DNA from: Gammaproteobacteria bacterium
GTDB taxonomy: Bacteria; Pseudomonadota; Gammaproteobacteria; DSM-16500
Reading direction: 5' to 3'
Length of the DNA stretch: 64,000 nt
Assembly (NCBI GenBank): GCA_019634835.1
Contig: JAHCAO010000009.1
Coordinates: 26,931 to 90,930, forward strand
Below the pieces are notes generated by a model. The model did not search any database and had not been told where the DNA came from. It saw only the letters and a program-made list of their open reading frames with translations. Both the position numbers and the translations under genes were made by a program. Position 1 is the stretch's first letter, and every line of letters starts with the position of its first letter. Below, in pieces: positions 34,690-44,464 of this stretch.

Positions 34690-36123
34690 ATGATAAAAAC
34701 TGAAACTTATACACAGCAAATGAAATCAATCATAAGCATGCATATCCATACCGTTTTGCTTTTATTTGTGATCTTTATTTCTTTAGGCATGTTAATGCGA
34801 TTTAATCAAGCAGTTGATGGGGTTATTACGCCTCTTTCATTTTATGGTGTCATTACCATGCATGGTTTGGGTATGACAGGAATATTTTTTATAGGCGGTT
34901 TAACTGCTGTTACATACCTTCTTGCGAAATATATCCATCCAAGCATAGCAGTATTAAAGCTTGTTTATTGGTTAATCGCTTTAGCGGTAGCAGGTTTATT
35001 TATATCTACACTATATGGACAATTCGGGCCGGGATGGTATCTTTTATATCCTCTCCCTTTTATCCATACCTGGCCATCCTGGTCAATTGGATTAGCGATC
35101 ATTTCATTGATGATCCTTGGTGCAGCGTGGTTGATCTGGCAACTTGAGCTTTTAAGAGCCATGGCTGTGCAATATGGATTATCCAATCTTTTAGGATGGC
35201 AATATTTTAAAAAGGAAAAGTATACTGAAATTCCTGCAATAGTCTTAATTACTACTATTTGTGTTCTATCAGGAATTCTTGCGCTTATATCCGATGCAAT
35301 TGTTTTAATGGTTTTTATCTATCAATGGTTAGAACCTTCTCTCAACTTTGATGCACTTTTTTTAAAAAATGCAGGTCTTTTCTTTGGGCACACGTTAGTC
35401 AACATCACGATGTACTTAGGTATAGCTATTGTTTACGACATGATGCCATCATTTTCAGGAAGATCTTGGCATACTGATAAAGTGATCGTCGCCGCATGGA
35501 ATGCGACCTTTATTTATATATTACTTGCATATTTTCATCATCTTTATATGGATTTCGCTCAACCCATTGGAGTTCAATATCTTGGTCAGATTATGTCATA
35601 TCTAAGCACAGTCCCTGCGACTGGAATTACGGTCTTTGGCGCCTTCACACAAGTTTATCGTTCCGGGATCAAGTGGACTTTTGTACCTTTATGTTTTTAT
35701 TTTGGATTTATGGGATGGGTTATCGGTGGAATTGCCGCTCTGATTGATTCAACTATTATGGTCAATTTTCATTTTCATAATACACTTTGGATACCTGCTC
35801 ATTTTCATACTTATTATCTCTTGGGATATGTCCTAATATTATTAGGCTTTATCTATCATTTTAAAAATTCAAAAACAGAATTATTTGCAAAGCTAAGTTT
35901 ATTTATGATGATGTTGGGTGGTTATGGATTTGTACTTATGTTTTATATTGCAGGTGTCTCAGGTGTCCCAAGACGATATGCAATTTATTCAGCTATTCCG
36001 ATTCATTCTGTTGCTGACATAGGAAGAGATACTGCGACATTTGCTTTTTTCTTTTTGTTTGCCTTTATCATGGGCCTGTTAATGTATTATTCATCCATAT
36101 TTCTTAAACAAAAAAATAGCTAA
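34690..36123 (+). CDS. Heme-copper oxidoreductase subunit I lacking the active-site tyrosine
   Basis: A 477-residue, roughly 12-helix protein. The haem and CuB histidines are visible: His58 (HGLGM), His234 (GHTLVN), His283-His284 (YFHHLYMD), His371 and His373 (IPAHFHTYY). The canonical GHPxVY, whose Tyr is covalently linked to a CuB histidine in oxidases, reads GHTLVN, so the Tyr is Asn238. Loss of this Tyr is characteristic of nitric-oxide-reducing members of the superfamily. The gene is followed by a Sco gene. It may therefore be a CuA-containing NO reductase or an unusual oxidase. The choice between them is an inference. Confidence 0.85.
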   Translation: MIKTETYTQQMKSIISMHIHTVLLLFVIFISLGMLMRFNQAVDGVITPLSFYGVITMHGLGMTGIFFIGGLTAVTYLLAKYIHPSIAVLKLVYWLIALAVAGLFISTLYGQFGPGWYLLYPLPFIHTWPSWSIGLAIISLMILGAAWLIWQLELLRAMAVQYGLSNLLGWQYFKKEKYTEIPAIVLITTICVLSGILALISDAIVLMVFIYQWLEPSLNFDALFLKNAGLFFGHTLVNITMYLGIAIVYDMMPSFSGRSWHTDKVIVAAWNATFIYILLAYFHHLYMDFAQPIGVQYLGQIMSYLSTVPATGITVFGAFTQVYRSGIKWTFVPLCFYFGFMGWVIGGIAALIDSTIMVNFHFHNTLWIPAHFHTYYLLGYVLILLGFIYHFKNSKTELFAKLSLFMMMLGGYGFVLMFYIAGVSGVPRRYAIYSAIPIHSVADIGRDTATFAFFFLFAFIMGLLMYYSSIFLKQKNS

Positions 36124-36124
36124 T

Positions 36125-36751
36125 ATGAAAAACGATAGAATTGTTCAAATTCTTATTCCAATAATTCTATTCATCTCTTTCGTTTGTCTATTTTACAAAT
36201 GGACATTTGGTTTCACATCATTTACCACTGCCGCATATGTATTAAATTCAGCAGGCTCATCTCCGCGCAAAACGCCAGAATTAAAAATTCTAGATCAGAA
36301 TGGACAGCAATTAAGTACAAATGAGCTATTTAAAAATAAATATGTATTACTTAATTTTATGTATTTCCACTGTCCTTATGTTTGCTCCAGCATAATGGCT
36401 AAATTAACAACTATTCATAATCATTTAACCAACAACCAATTAAAGAAGCTGATCATAGTAAGCATAAGTATTGATCCGAATCATGATACATCTGAAATAC
36501 TTAATCAGGTTTGGAAAACTCACGATCAGCCTAAAATATGGCATTTTGTCTCTCTTGCAGACGAAATCAATAAAGATTCTTCAAATAATCTCAGTCGCTT
36601 TGGAGTTTGGATTTATCAACGACCCGATGGCTTTTTTAACCATTCAACTTATTTATTTTTGCTTGATCCTAACGGCAACATTATTCATATTTTTAATGCA
36701 GAGCAGAACAATGATGAAATTATTCGAACAATGGAAGAAATCATAACATGA
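36125..36751 (+). CDS. SCO1/SenC family copper chaperone
   Basis: A 208-residue, membrane-anchored thioredoxin-fold protein with the CPYVC copper/redox motif in 'LLNFMYFHCPYVCSSIM', 'SIDPNHDTSEIL' and a C-terminal His in 'FFNHSTYLFLLD'. Sco proteins deliver copper to CuA. It is coupled to the oxidoreductase genes just upstream and overlaps the next gene by 4 bases. Confidence 0.92.
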   Translation: MKNDRIVQILIPIILFISFVCLFYKWTFGFTSFTTAAYVLNSAGSSPRKTPELKILDQNGQQLSTNELFKNKYVLLNFMYFHCPYVCSSIMAKLTTIHNHLTNNQLKKLIIVSISIDPNHDTSEILNQVWKTHDQPKIWHFVSLADEINKDSSNNLSRFGVWIYQRPDGFFNHSTYLFLLDPNGNIIHIFNAEQNNDEIIRTMEEIIT

Positions 36752-37311
36752 AAATAATATGGGTAATAATCACATTCATTGTCATTTCACCACCACTAGA
36801 AATGTATTTTCAAGCGACTATGTCGCGACTCATGTTAATTCAAATACCATTACTCATTTTATTGGGTTTCATCGCTGGTAAAAATATAAAATATAGAAAA
36901 AATTTCTGGAATTATTTAGGCTTAAATGGATTAATTTTTTTTATGGGATCATTATCTTTTTGGATGTTACCATCTTCATTTGATGAAATTATATTTAATA
37001 ATTTTATTAAATATACAATGTACATTGATATGATATTTGCTGGCTTTATGTTAGAAAAAAGTTTATTACATATGAATTTCATTACAAAAATCAGTTTTTG
37101 TAGTTATCTTTTAGCCATGTTGGCTTCAATGGGGATTTTATATCTCAATGCAAGATTCTTAATCTGTGGCGCATTTACCATCGATCAACAACAGATATTG
37201 GGACGCAATTTAATTATTGCTAGTTTTATTTTATTTATATTTATGTTGTATTGGTCTGTTTCATTATTAAATAAAAATAACCGAACAGAATATCTGAACA
37301 GATCAATATAA
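36748..37311 (+). CDS. Hydrophobic membrane protein of the oxidoreductase operon
   Basis: A 187-residue protein with about six membrane segments, not recognised. It overlaps the sco gene (ATGA) and ends in a 9-base overlap with the convergent monooxygenase gene. It may assist oxidase assembly; this is context only. Candidate relatives are CtaG/caa3-assembly-type proteins, but no motif proves it. Confidence 0.75.
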   Translation: MKIIWVIITFIVISPPLEMYFQATMSRLMLIQIPLLILLGFIAGKNIKYRKNFWNYLGLNGLIFFMGSLSFWMLPSSFDEIIFNNFIKYTMYIDMIFAGFMLEKSLLHMNFITKISFCSYLLAMLASMGILYLNARFLICGAFTIDQQQILGRNLIIASFILFIFMLYWSVSLLNKNNRTEYLNRSI

Positions 37312-38910
37312 ATATTGCTTAAAGAAATTTTTTATTGAAGTAAGGTTAATATTTTTTGAAAAATATGCTATATAATTATCTGGTCTTATGATATAGGTTG
37401 CCAATTTTTTGATATCATAACGATCATGAATAGAGCCATTTTTGTCAAAGATTATGCCGTCTGCTTTATCTATAATATCTGATTTTGCTATAATGTGAAC
37501 CTTAATAAGGTCCGAATAAGATTGATGAATCCATTGTTGAATTGCATTAATTTTGTTAATTTGATTTTTTTCTAGTTCATCGCCAATAAAAAATAAAATG
37601 TTATGCTGCGTATTCAATAAGTGATCATAAAGAAAATCATTCTTATCAATAATCACATTTGGTGCACGTACGCCAGGACGAGGTGATTGTATGTCACTAG
37701 CGCTATAATCAATGATCAAGCTATTTTGATATTGAATATCTAACTGTGTAAGTTGCATTCCCATTTTCTTTGAAACGCTGATTTGATTACATGCAATCCG
37801 ATTACAATATTTACGTAGTTTAGGCAAAAATGATTTTTCATATAAAGCCATTTTTGTTAATTTTTCAGTTTGATTAACGATGTTTTTCACGATAGGAAAA
37901 CGCTCAGTTTGATAACTATCAAGTAAGGATGGATTAGCCTTTCCTTTAATCACGAGCGCCAGTTTCCATGCAAGATTATACGCATCTTGTAATCCTGTAT
38001 TCATACCCTGCCCACCTAATGGGGAATGAATATGAGCAGCATCACCTGCTAAAAATACTAAACCATAATGCATGTGTTTGACTAAATTACTATGAATCCA
38101 AAAAGGTGAAATCCATGAAACTGATTTTGCGTAATATTCTCCATGTGCTCGCTCTTGCACTATTTCTATAACTTCTCTTTCAGTAAAAAATTTTCTAGGA
38201 TTATTTAAATGTAAATTGGCGGTGATTCGATATTTATTTGAACCTAGCGGAAATGCAGAAAATATTTTTTCTTTATCAAAAAATACATGAATTTCATCTT
38301 TTGAAAGATAAGATTCTAACTCCGCATCTGCAACAATAAATTGCTCAGGTAGATCTTTGCCAGGAAATAAAAATTGACCTTTTTCTCTAACCGTACTATG
38401 CGCTCCACCACAGCCGATTAGAAAATCACTGGTTATCGTTTCAGTGTCGCCATTTTGGTGGCGGACAGTAGAAATTACCTTTTTACCATCTTGCTTAAAA
38501 TCCATGAACTCTAATGGTCGCTCTACATGGCCACCTAATTCATTTAATCTTTCATTTAATATTCTTTCTGTTTCACTTTGAGGGAGCATGAGTACAAATG
38601 GATAGATTGAATCGATATAATTCAATGGCATGGTGACTAATAGGCTACCTTTGATGTAAAAATTAATTGCATTACATGGATGACCAATATTAATAAAACG
38701 ATCAGCAATTCCTATTTTGGCAAATATTTCAATTGTACGTGTTTGTATCCATGTAGCATTTGATACTAAAGTGCGTTCTGGTTTTTTATCAATGATACGA
38801 AATGAAACACCATGGCGGGCTAACTCACAGCCCATCATAAGTCCTGTAGGGCCTGCTCCAATAATTAATACTGATATATGATTGTCCATAATAGATATTT
38901 TATCGCCCAT
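37303..38910 (-). CDS. FAD-dependent aromatic-type monooxygenase
   Basis: A 535-residue group A flavin monooxygenase: 'VLIIGAGPTGLMMGCELARHG' (FAD), 'DFLIGCGGAHSTVRE' (DG-like motif) and 'VFLAGDAAHIHSPLGGQGMNTGLQDAYNLAWKLA' (GD motif), plus a C-terminal thioredoxin-like part. It resembles phenol/3-HPP hydroxylases (TfdB/MhpA type). The substrate is unknown. Met8 is an alternative start. It is alone on its strand, followed upstream by a small Cys-rich gene. Confidence 0.88.
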   Translation of the reverse strand: MGDKISIMDNHISVLIIGAGPTGLMMGCELARHGVSFRIIDKKPERTLVSNATWIQTRTIEIFAKIGIADRFINIGHPCNAINFYIKGSLLVTMPLNYIDSIYPFVLMLPQSETERILNERLNELGGHVERPLEFMDFKQDGKKVISTVRHQNGDTETITSDFLIGCGGAHSTVREKGQFLFPGKDLPEQFIVADAELESYLSKDEIHVFFDKEKIFSAFPLGSNKYRITANLHLNNPRKFFTEREVIEIVQERAHGEYYAKSVSWISPFWIHSNLVKHMHYGLVFLAGDAAHIHSPLGGQGMNTGLQDAYNLAWKLALVIKGKANPSLLDSYQTERFPIVKNIVNQTEKLTKMALYEKSFLPKLRKYCNRIACNQISVSKKMGMQLTQLDIQYQNSLIIDYSASDIQSPRPGVRAPNVIIDKNDFLYDHLLNTQHNILFFIGDELEKNQINKINAIQQWIHQSYSDLIKVHIIAKSDIIDKADGIIFDKNGSIHDRYDIKKLATYIIRPDNYIAYFSKNINLTSIKNFFKQYLY

Positions 38911-38916
38911 AATAAC

Positions 38917-39054
38917 TTAATGATAACAAAATAAGATTGATGATTGATTATGGATAACTGCATTTTCAGCAGAATGAATCATAGAAGATGTAATCATTTT
39001 ACTGCATTTAGCACATTTTTTGCAGTGTATAGGTTCCTTTTCTTTATTATCCAT
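38917..39054 (-). CDS. Small cysteine-rich protein, 45 residues
   Basis: An ATG at 39054 with a strong AGAGGT seven bases upstream. The product starts MDNKEKEPIHCKKCAKCSKM and ends ILFCYH. Three cysteines (C11, C14, C17) in CxxCxxC and C43 could bind a metal. There is no known homologue that I can name. It is too short for most gene finders. It lies just upstream of the monooxygenase on the same strand, with 6 bases between stop and that start. Confidence 0.6.
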   Translation of the reverse strand: MDNKEKEPIHCKKCAKCSKMITSSMIHSAENAVIHNQSSILFCYH

Positions 39055-39262
39055 AATTAAACCTCTTCACTGATTTTCCAAATAGAACATTTATCTATCA
39101 ATTTCATGTTTATTGTTTTAAACAAAGCCTTAATATTGGATCATGTAGAGTCGTTATATCGTAATATATCCTTTTAATAGTATTATACTATGACAGACTT
39201 AGTTAAATGGTTTAAGCAAAATATTTTATATATTTCATGCATTGATATATGAGGTAAATAAA

Positions 39263-39613
39263 ATGGCTATTAAGGTTAAACGGATTTATGAAGAACCAAA
39301 AAAAGCAGATGGATTTCGCATTCTTGTTGATAGACTTTGGCCTCGTGGAATTAAAAAAGAAGAGACAGAAATTGATCTCTGGCTAAAGGAAATTGGTCCC
39401 AGTGATTCTTTACGTAAATGGTTTAATCATGACGCTAAGAAATGGATTGAATTTCAAAAGCGCTATTCAAAAGAATTAGTTAATAAAGAAGAATTAATCA
39501 GTATCATTAAAAAAGAAGCTAAAAAAGGAACGGTAACGTTATTGTTTGGTACTAAAGAAACTGAACATAATAATGCTATTGCATTGCAAAATTTTTTATT
39601 GAAAAAAACATAA
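39263..39613 (+). CDS. DUF488 family protein
   Basis: A 116-residue protein with '[13 protein letters not shown]', '[18 protein letters not shown]' and '[18 protein letters not shown]', the short DUF488/YeaO-type pattern. Function unknown. ATG at 39263 with GAGGT before it; the upstream in-frame ATG at 39242 lacks one. A decayed copy is at 48033. Confidence 0.88.
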   Translation: MAIKVKRIYEEPKKADGFRILVDRLWPRGIKKEETEIDLWLKEIGPSDSLRKWFNHDAKKWIEFQKRYSKELVNKEELISIIKKEAKKGTVTLLFGTKETEHNNAIALQNFLLKKT

Positions 39614-39668
39614 TTACAGAATGGGAAAATGGAAATTTAAATAGATTTTTTTAAAAGGAAGAAAAGAA

Positions 39669-42521
39669 ATGAAAAAATCTACAAGAAACAACGAATCCGA
39701 TGAAACAACTTCTTCTTCAAAATTATCTAATGATCCAATTGAAGTAACCTCAAATGACTCATTTCCAGCAAGCGATCCACCCGCATGGGCATCGCAACAT
39801 AATAGTACAACACATATAAAACCACGTAAAAATGTTACCCTGCCATTAGTATTTCATGAACAAACAAAAGAAACGCTTTCTGTAAACGGAATTGAATATC
39901 ATTATTTCAGTTTAATTATTGCAGAAAAGATGGGGTTAACAGGATTATCACAATTACCATTTACTCTAAAAATTTTATTAGAAAATTTAATCCGCCACGA
40001 AGATGGAGTTACGTCACATTCAGAAGATATAAAAGCGATTATTGATTGGTTAAAACAAAAAAAATCAGATCGTGAAATTTTATATCGTCCTGCTCGTGTT
40101 TTAATGCAAGATTTTACCGGTGTTCCTGCAATAGTCGATTTAGCAGCCATGCGTAGCGCTATTCAAAAATTAGGCGGAAATCCAGAAAAAATTAATCCAT
40201 TATCTCCAGTTGATTTGATCATTGATCATTCAATTCAAGTAGATGAATTTCTTACTCCAAACGCATTTATAGTTAATGCCAAAATAGAAATGGAGCGTAA
40301 CTATGAGCGTTATGAATTTTTGCGTTGGGGACAAAAAGCATTTCAAAATTTTCGTGTTGTTCCGCCTGATACCGGCATCTGCCATCAAATTAATTTAGAA
40401 TACCTTGCAAAAGTAGCATGGTCAGATGAAAAAGATCATAAAACATATGTCTATCCAGATACATTGGTCGGCACTGACAGTCATACAACAATGATAAATG
40501 GATTAGGCGTATTAGGATGGGGAGTTGGTGGCATTGAAGCTGAAGCTGCTATGTTAGGGCAACCTATTTCGATGTTAATTCCTGAAGTCATTGGTGTTAA
40601 ATTATTTGGCAAACTCCGTGAAGGAATCACAGCAACTGATTTGGTATTGACCGTGACACATCGATTACGACAAAAAGGTGTCGTAGGAAAGTTTGTCGAA
40701 TTTTTTGGGCCAGGTTTGCAAGATCTATCTATCGCGGATCGTGCCACTATTGGTAATATGTCACCGGAATATGGCGCAACGTGTGGATTTTTTCCTGTTG
40801 ATGAAACGACTCTTGATTATTTGCGTTTAAGTGGTCGTGACCCACAAACTATCGCTTTAGTAGAAAAATATGCAAAAACACAAGGATTATGGCACGATAC
40901 AAAACAACCTGATCCTGAATTTACAGAAGTAATCGAATTAGATTTATCAAGCATTAAACCCTGTATTGCTGGTCCTAAACGCCCACAAGATCAAGTCGAA
41001 TTATCTCAGTTAAAAGACAATTTTAATAAAATACTCTCAGAAAATCATCGTGATCATGAAAAAAGTCAATCGTTCAAAACCGAAGGTGAAGACAATTTTT
41101 CTTTACATCACGGCGATGTTGTTATTGCAGCTATCACCAGTTGTACCAATACTTCTAACCCTAATGTACTAATTGGTGCAGGATTATTAGCCAAAAAAGC
41201 TGTCGAAAAAGGATTAACTCGTAAACCATGGGTTAAAACTTCACTTGCGCCAGGGTCACAAGTTGTCACGCATTATTTAGTAAAAACAAATTTACAAAAA
41301 TACCTAGACCAACTGGGTTTTAATTTAGTGGGTTACGGATGCACAACCTGCATTGGTAATTCAGGTCCGTTACCTGAAACCATTGCTAAAACAATAGCAG
41401 AAAACGATTTAATTGTTTCTGCCGTTTTATCAGGAAATCGAAATTTTGAAGGACGTATTCATCCTCAAACGAAAGCCAATTGGCTTGCTTCTCCTCCACT
41501 TGTTGTAGCATTTGCATTGACAGGTACAACATTAATTGATTTATCAAAAGACCCTATAGGAAACGATTCATCAGGTACACCGGTTTATTTAAAGGATATA
41601 TGGCCTACCAATACTGAAATAGCTCGTGAAGTTAACACAATAACAGAAGCAATGTTTCAAAAAATATATTCATGTATTTTTGAAGGTTCTGAAGCGTGGC
41701 AAGCAATGAACATTTCGGATTCTAAAACTTATCAATGGAAAAATGATTCTACTTACATTCAACACCCTCCATTTTTTGACAATATGAAAGTTGCACCTGA
41801 CAAAATTAATGACATCATTGGCGCTCGAATTTTAGCCTTATTTGGCGATAGCATTACAACAGATCATATTTCGCCGGCAGGGTCGATCAAAGCGGACAGC
41901 CCTGCTGGAAAATATCTCATATCCAAAGGCATTGCAGTAAAAGATTTTAATTCATACGGCTCAAGACGTGGTAATCATGAAGTTATGATGCGTGGTACAT
42001 TTGCTAATGTTCGTATTAAAAACGAGATGGTTCCGGATACAGAAGGTGGCTTCACTAAGTATTTTCCAAACGATGAAGTGCTTTCTATTTATGATGCTGC
42101 GATGAGATATAAAAATGAGAGTGTTCCTTTGATTATCATTGCAGGTCAAGAATATGGAACAGGTTCTTCGCGTGACTGGGCTGCAAAAGGGCCAAAATTA
42201 TTAGGTGTTACAGCTGTCATTGCGGAAAGTTTTGAACGTATCCATCGTTCTAATTTAATCGGCATGGGAATTTTGCCTTTAGAATTTCCAGTTGGTGTGA
42301 CTCGTAAAACACTGGGTATTACTGGTTCAGAAATTATCGATTTAATAGGGTTAACAGATAACCTTAAACCCAGAATGTTAATTAAGGCTGTCATACAGCG
42401 CAAAGATAATTCACAAACTGTAGTCGATCTTCACACACGCATTGATACATTAAATGAATTAGATTATTACAAGCATGGTGGCATCCTTCAGTATGTAATA
42501 AGAGGCATGCTAAAAAAGTAA
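39669..42521 (+). CDS. acnA: Aconitate hydratase A with an N-terminal extension
   Basis: A 950-residue aconitase with Fe-S cysteines in 'AITSCTNTSNPNVLIGAGLLA' (about residue 489) and 'GYGCTTCIGNSGPL' (about 556-559), the 'GTDSHTTMINGLGVLGWGVGGIEAEAAMLGQP' stretch, and the swivel-domain 'GQEYGTGSSRDWAAKGP'. It interconverts citrate and isocitrate. The first about 55 residues are an added, low-complexity segment with the motif 'SFPASDPPAWA', which is otherwise seen in unrelated small bacterial proteins. An AAGGAAG precedes the ATG. Confidence 0.93.
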   Translation: MKKSTRNNESDETTSSSKLSNDPIEVTSNDSFPASDPPAWASQHNSTTHIKPRKNVTLPLVFHEQTKETLSVNGIEYHYFSLIIAEKMGLTGLSQLPFTLKILLENLIRHEDGVTSHSEDIKAIIDWLKQKKSDREILYRPARVLMQDFTGVPAIVDLAAMRSAIQKLGGNPEKINPLSPVDLIIDHSIQVDEFLTPNAFIVNAKIEMERNYERYEFLRWGQKAFQNFRVVPPDTGICHQINLEYLAKVAWSDEKDHKTYVYPDTLVGTDSHTTMINGLGVLGWGVGGIEAEAAMLGQPISMLIPEVIGVKLFGKLREGITATDLVLTVTHRLRQKGVVGKFVEFFGPGLQDLSIADRATIGNMSPEYGATCGFFPVDETTLDYLRLSGRDPQTIALVEKYAKTQGLWHDTKQPDPEFTEVIELDLSSIKPCIAGPKRPQDQVELSQLKDNFNKILSENHRDHEKSQSFKTEGEDNFSLHHGDVVIAAITSCTNTSNPNVLIGAGLLAKKAVEKGLTRKPWVKTSLAPGSQVVTHYLVKTNLQKYLDQLGFNLVGYGCTTCIGNSGPLPETIAKTIAENDLIVSAVLSGNRNFEGRIHPQTKANWLASPPLVVAFALTGTTLIDLSKDPIGNDSSGTPVYLKDIWPTNTEIAREVNTITEAMFQKIYSCIFEGSEAWQAMNISDSKTYQWKNDSTYIQHPPFFDNMKVAPDKINDIIGARILALFGDSITTDHISPAGSIKADSPAGKYLISKGIAVKDFNSYGSRRGNHEVMMRGTFANVRIKNEMVPDTEGGFTKYFPNDEVLSIYDAAMRYKNESVPLIIIAGQEYGTGSSRDWAAKGPKLLGVTAVIAESFERIHRSNLIGMGILPLEFPVGVTRKTLGITGSEIIDLIGLTDNLKPRMLIKAVIQRKDNSQTVVDLHTRIDTLNELDYYKHGGILQYVIRGMLKK

Positions 42522-42535
42522 CGATTGTTAATCTA

Positions 42536-43012
42536 ATGACAACAATGGAAGAACTCATCATGGTGCAGGCAAGGACAGCAATTATTTGTGGCACTACTGA
42601 ATCCTATGTAAAATCATTTATTTTAAGAGTTGTAGACCCGATAAAACAATCAGAAGATAATGCGGAGCTTAATCGTGGCGAATATCATGAAATTAAGATT
42701 GATCGATTAGGAAATATTACAAAAAGTGAAGCACCAGCTTTTAGTCTTCGTTTAACAAAAATGTGCGATCAAAACTGCAAATTAGAAAATTTGAAGTTGT
42801 TACATACACGTGTTTTGATTTTTTTATTAACCCCTAACATTATTCTAAATAATCCCAATATCGAATCATTTGAAAATTCAAAAAAAGATGAAGATCTAGT
42901 ACACCAAAAACAATTTTACGAAAAATTTCTATCGGAAAACCAAGATCGGGGCCGCACCTCGGTATGGGAAAATTCGGCATTAATGTCATCCATATCGAAT
43001 AGATCTGTATAA
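42536..43012 (+). CDS. Unknown protein with a non-native C-terminus
   Basis: A 158-residue reading frame following aconitase by 15 bases. The N-terminal about 135 residues look like a real coding region ('MVQARTAIICGTTESYVKSFILRVVDPIKQ'). From about residue 138 the frame runs antisense over a remnant of pntB, so the native C-terminus was probably lost. A start at the ATG 24 bases on (M9) has a better Shine-Dalgarno. Function unknown. Confidence 0.45.
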   Translation: MTTMEELIMVQARTAIICGTTESYVKSFILRVVDPIKQSEDNAELNRGEYHEIKIDRLGNITKSEAPAFSLRLTKMCDQNCKLENLKLLHTRVLIFLLTPNIILNNPNIESFENSKKDEDLVHQKQFYEKFLSENQDRGRTSVWENSALMSSISNRSV

Positions 43013-43090
43013 GGGACATTTGCTTCTGCTAAAAGGACATTCATGTGTCCTGGCATTCTGCCTGCTACGGTATGAATGGCATATTGGTGC
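42952..43090 (-). pseudogene. Fragment of NAD(P) transhydrogenase subunit beta (pntB)
   Basis: On the minus strand the translation reads '[20 protein letters not shown]' and 'DLFDMDDINAEFSHTEV', the highly conserved C-terminal part of PntB, where the NADP-binding domain contains '[23 protein letters not shown]'. The match stops abruptly at 'TEV' on one side and just before 'YAIH' on the other. About 45 codons survive, without the rest of the gene. Confidence 0.85.
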
Positions 43091-43183
43091 TGCGTGGAAG
43101 AACCTTGAAGGAATAAAAAATGTACTGAATTATGTAGTAATGACAGGAAAAACAATGACTTTGAAAAGGAGAACGAAGTTACC

Positions 43184-43930
43184 ATGAAAAATAGAGTCGC
43201 ATTAGTCACTGGAGGCATGGGTGGGATCGGTTCAGCTATTTGTCAACATCTTGCTCAACAAGGTGCAAACGTCATAGCAAGTTATAATCGCGGTGGTGAC
43301 CATGAGGCAGCTAGAATATGGCGCGAAGAGCAATTCAAGCTAGGATTTGACATTGCTATTCGCTATGTAGATGTGATCGATTTTCATTCTTGCGAAAAGA
43401 TGATTAAAGATATTGAATCGGAATTTCATGGTATTCATATCTTAGTCAATAATGCTGGGATTACACGGGATGTTCAATTATACAAAATGGATTTAGAACA
43501 ATGGCAAGTGGTTTTAAAAACCAACTTGGATAGTATTTTTAATGTTACACGACATGCTATCAATGGCATGATTGCACGTGGATATGGACGTATTATTAAT
43601 ATTTCCTCTATTAATGGTCAAAAAGGCCAATTTGGTCAAACAAATTACTCTTCTGCCAAAGCCGGCATTCATGGGTTTACTAAAAGCCTAGCACAAGAAG
43701 TAGCACGCAAAGGCATCACCGTTAACACCATCTCACCAGGCTATATTGCAACTTCCATGGTGATGTCGATAGCAGATGAAATTCGAGAAAAAATCATCGC
43801 GCAGATCCCAGTGGGGCGACTCGGAAAGCCAGAAGAAATCGCACAGGCAGTCGTCTTTCTTGCAGCAGAATCAAGTGGGTTTATCACAGGCTCAAATCTT
43901 ACTATTAACGGTGGTCAATATTTATTTTAA
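43184..43930 (+). CDS. phbB: Acetoacetyl-CoA reductase (PhaB/PhbB)
   Basis: A 248-residue SDR with 'ALVTGGMGGIGSAICQHLA' (cofactor), 'NNAGITRD', the Ser-Tyr-Lys triad in 'INISSINGQKGQFGQTNYSSAKAG' and a C-terminal 'FITGSNLTINGGQY'. It is typical of the NADPH-dependent step of PHB synthesis. It sits ahead of PHB-related remnants and on the same strand. The ATG has an AAGGAGAACG-like site upstream. Confidence 0.92.
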   Translation: MKNRVALVTGGMGGIGSAICQHLAQQGANVIASYNRGGDHEAARIWREEQFKLGFDIAIRYVDVIDFHSCEKMIKDIESEFHGIHILVNNAGITRDVQLYKMDLEQWQVVLKTNLDSIFNVTRHAINGMIARGYGRIINISSINGQKGQFGQTNYSSAKAGIHGFTKSLAQEVARKGITVNTISPGYIATSMVMSIADEIREKIIAQIPVGRLGKPEEIAQAVVFLAAESSGFITGSNLTINGGQYLF

Positions 43931-44071
43931 TTAATTAATTTTTTTCTAAATTTAATCGAATGAAATAGATATATCATCATTACAAAAGAGAACATGAAAG
44001 TTGATAGTAAATCAATTCAACAGTCATGACGCTTGTTTGGCTTTCAATTGGATAGGGACGATCAATTACGC

Positions 44072-44464
44072 ATGAATCAAAAAAAGCTCAGACAATATGC
44101 TTTCGAAATATTACAATTTGCTGGAATTCAATTAAATGGTAGTCATCCTTGGGATATCCAAATTTATAATCAAGAGTTTTATCCGCGTGTTTTAAAATAT
44201 GGATCATTAGGACTGGGTGAATCTTATATGGATCAATGGTGGGATTGTCAGCAACTCGATCAATTTTTTGAACGCGTCATTAAAGCGGATATCGAAAGTA
44301 AGATTAAATCCAATACGGGGATGCTTATTAAATTATTTTTATTAAAAATGATTAACCTTCAAACAAAACATCATTCCTTATAAGTGGGTAGAAAACATTA
44401 TGATCTTGGTAATAATCTGTTTGAGACCATGCTTGATCGACGGATGAATTATACGTGTATTGGA
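44072..44464 (+). pseudogene. 5' part of a cyclopropane-fatty-acid synthase gene with nonsense codon
   Basis: Begins 'MNQKKLRQYAFEILQFAGIQ' and 'RVLKYGSLGLGESYMDQWWD', the N-terminus of Cfa. An in-frame TAA at 44381 interrupts it, but the same frame continues as 'VGRKHYDLGNNLFETMLDRR' and 'MNYTC', which is also Cfa. Homology ends at about 44458, where the phaC remnant begins in another frame. Confidence 0.85.

Noticed and set aside
42916..43218. A 100-residue minus-strand protein
   Set aside because: Only about 45 codons match PntB and both sides break off abruptly, so it is a fragment and not a gene.
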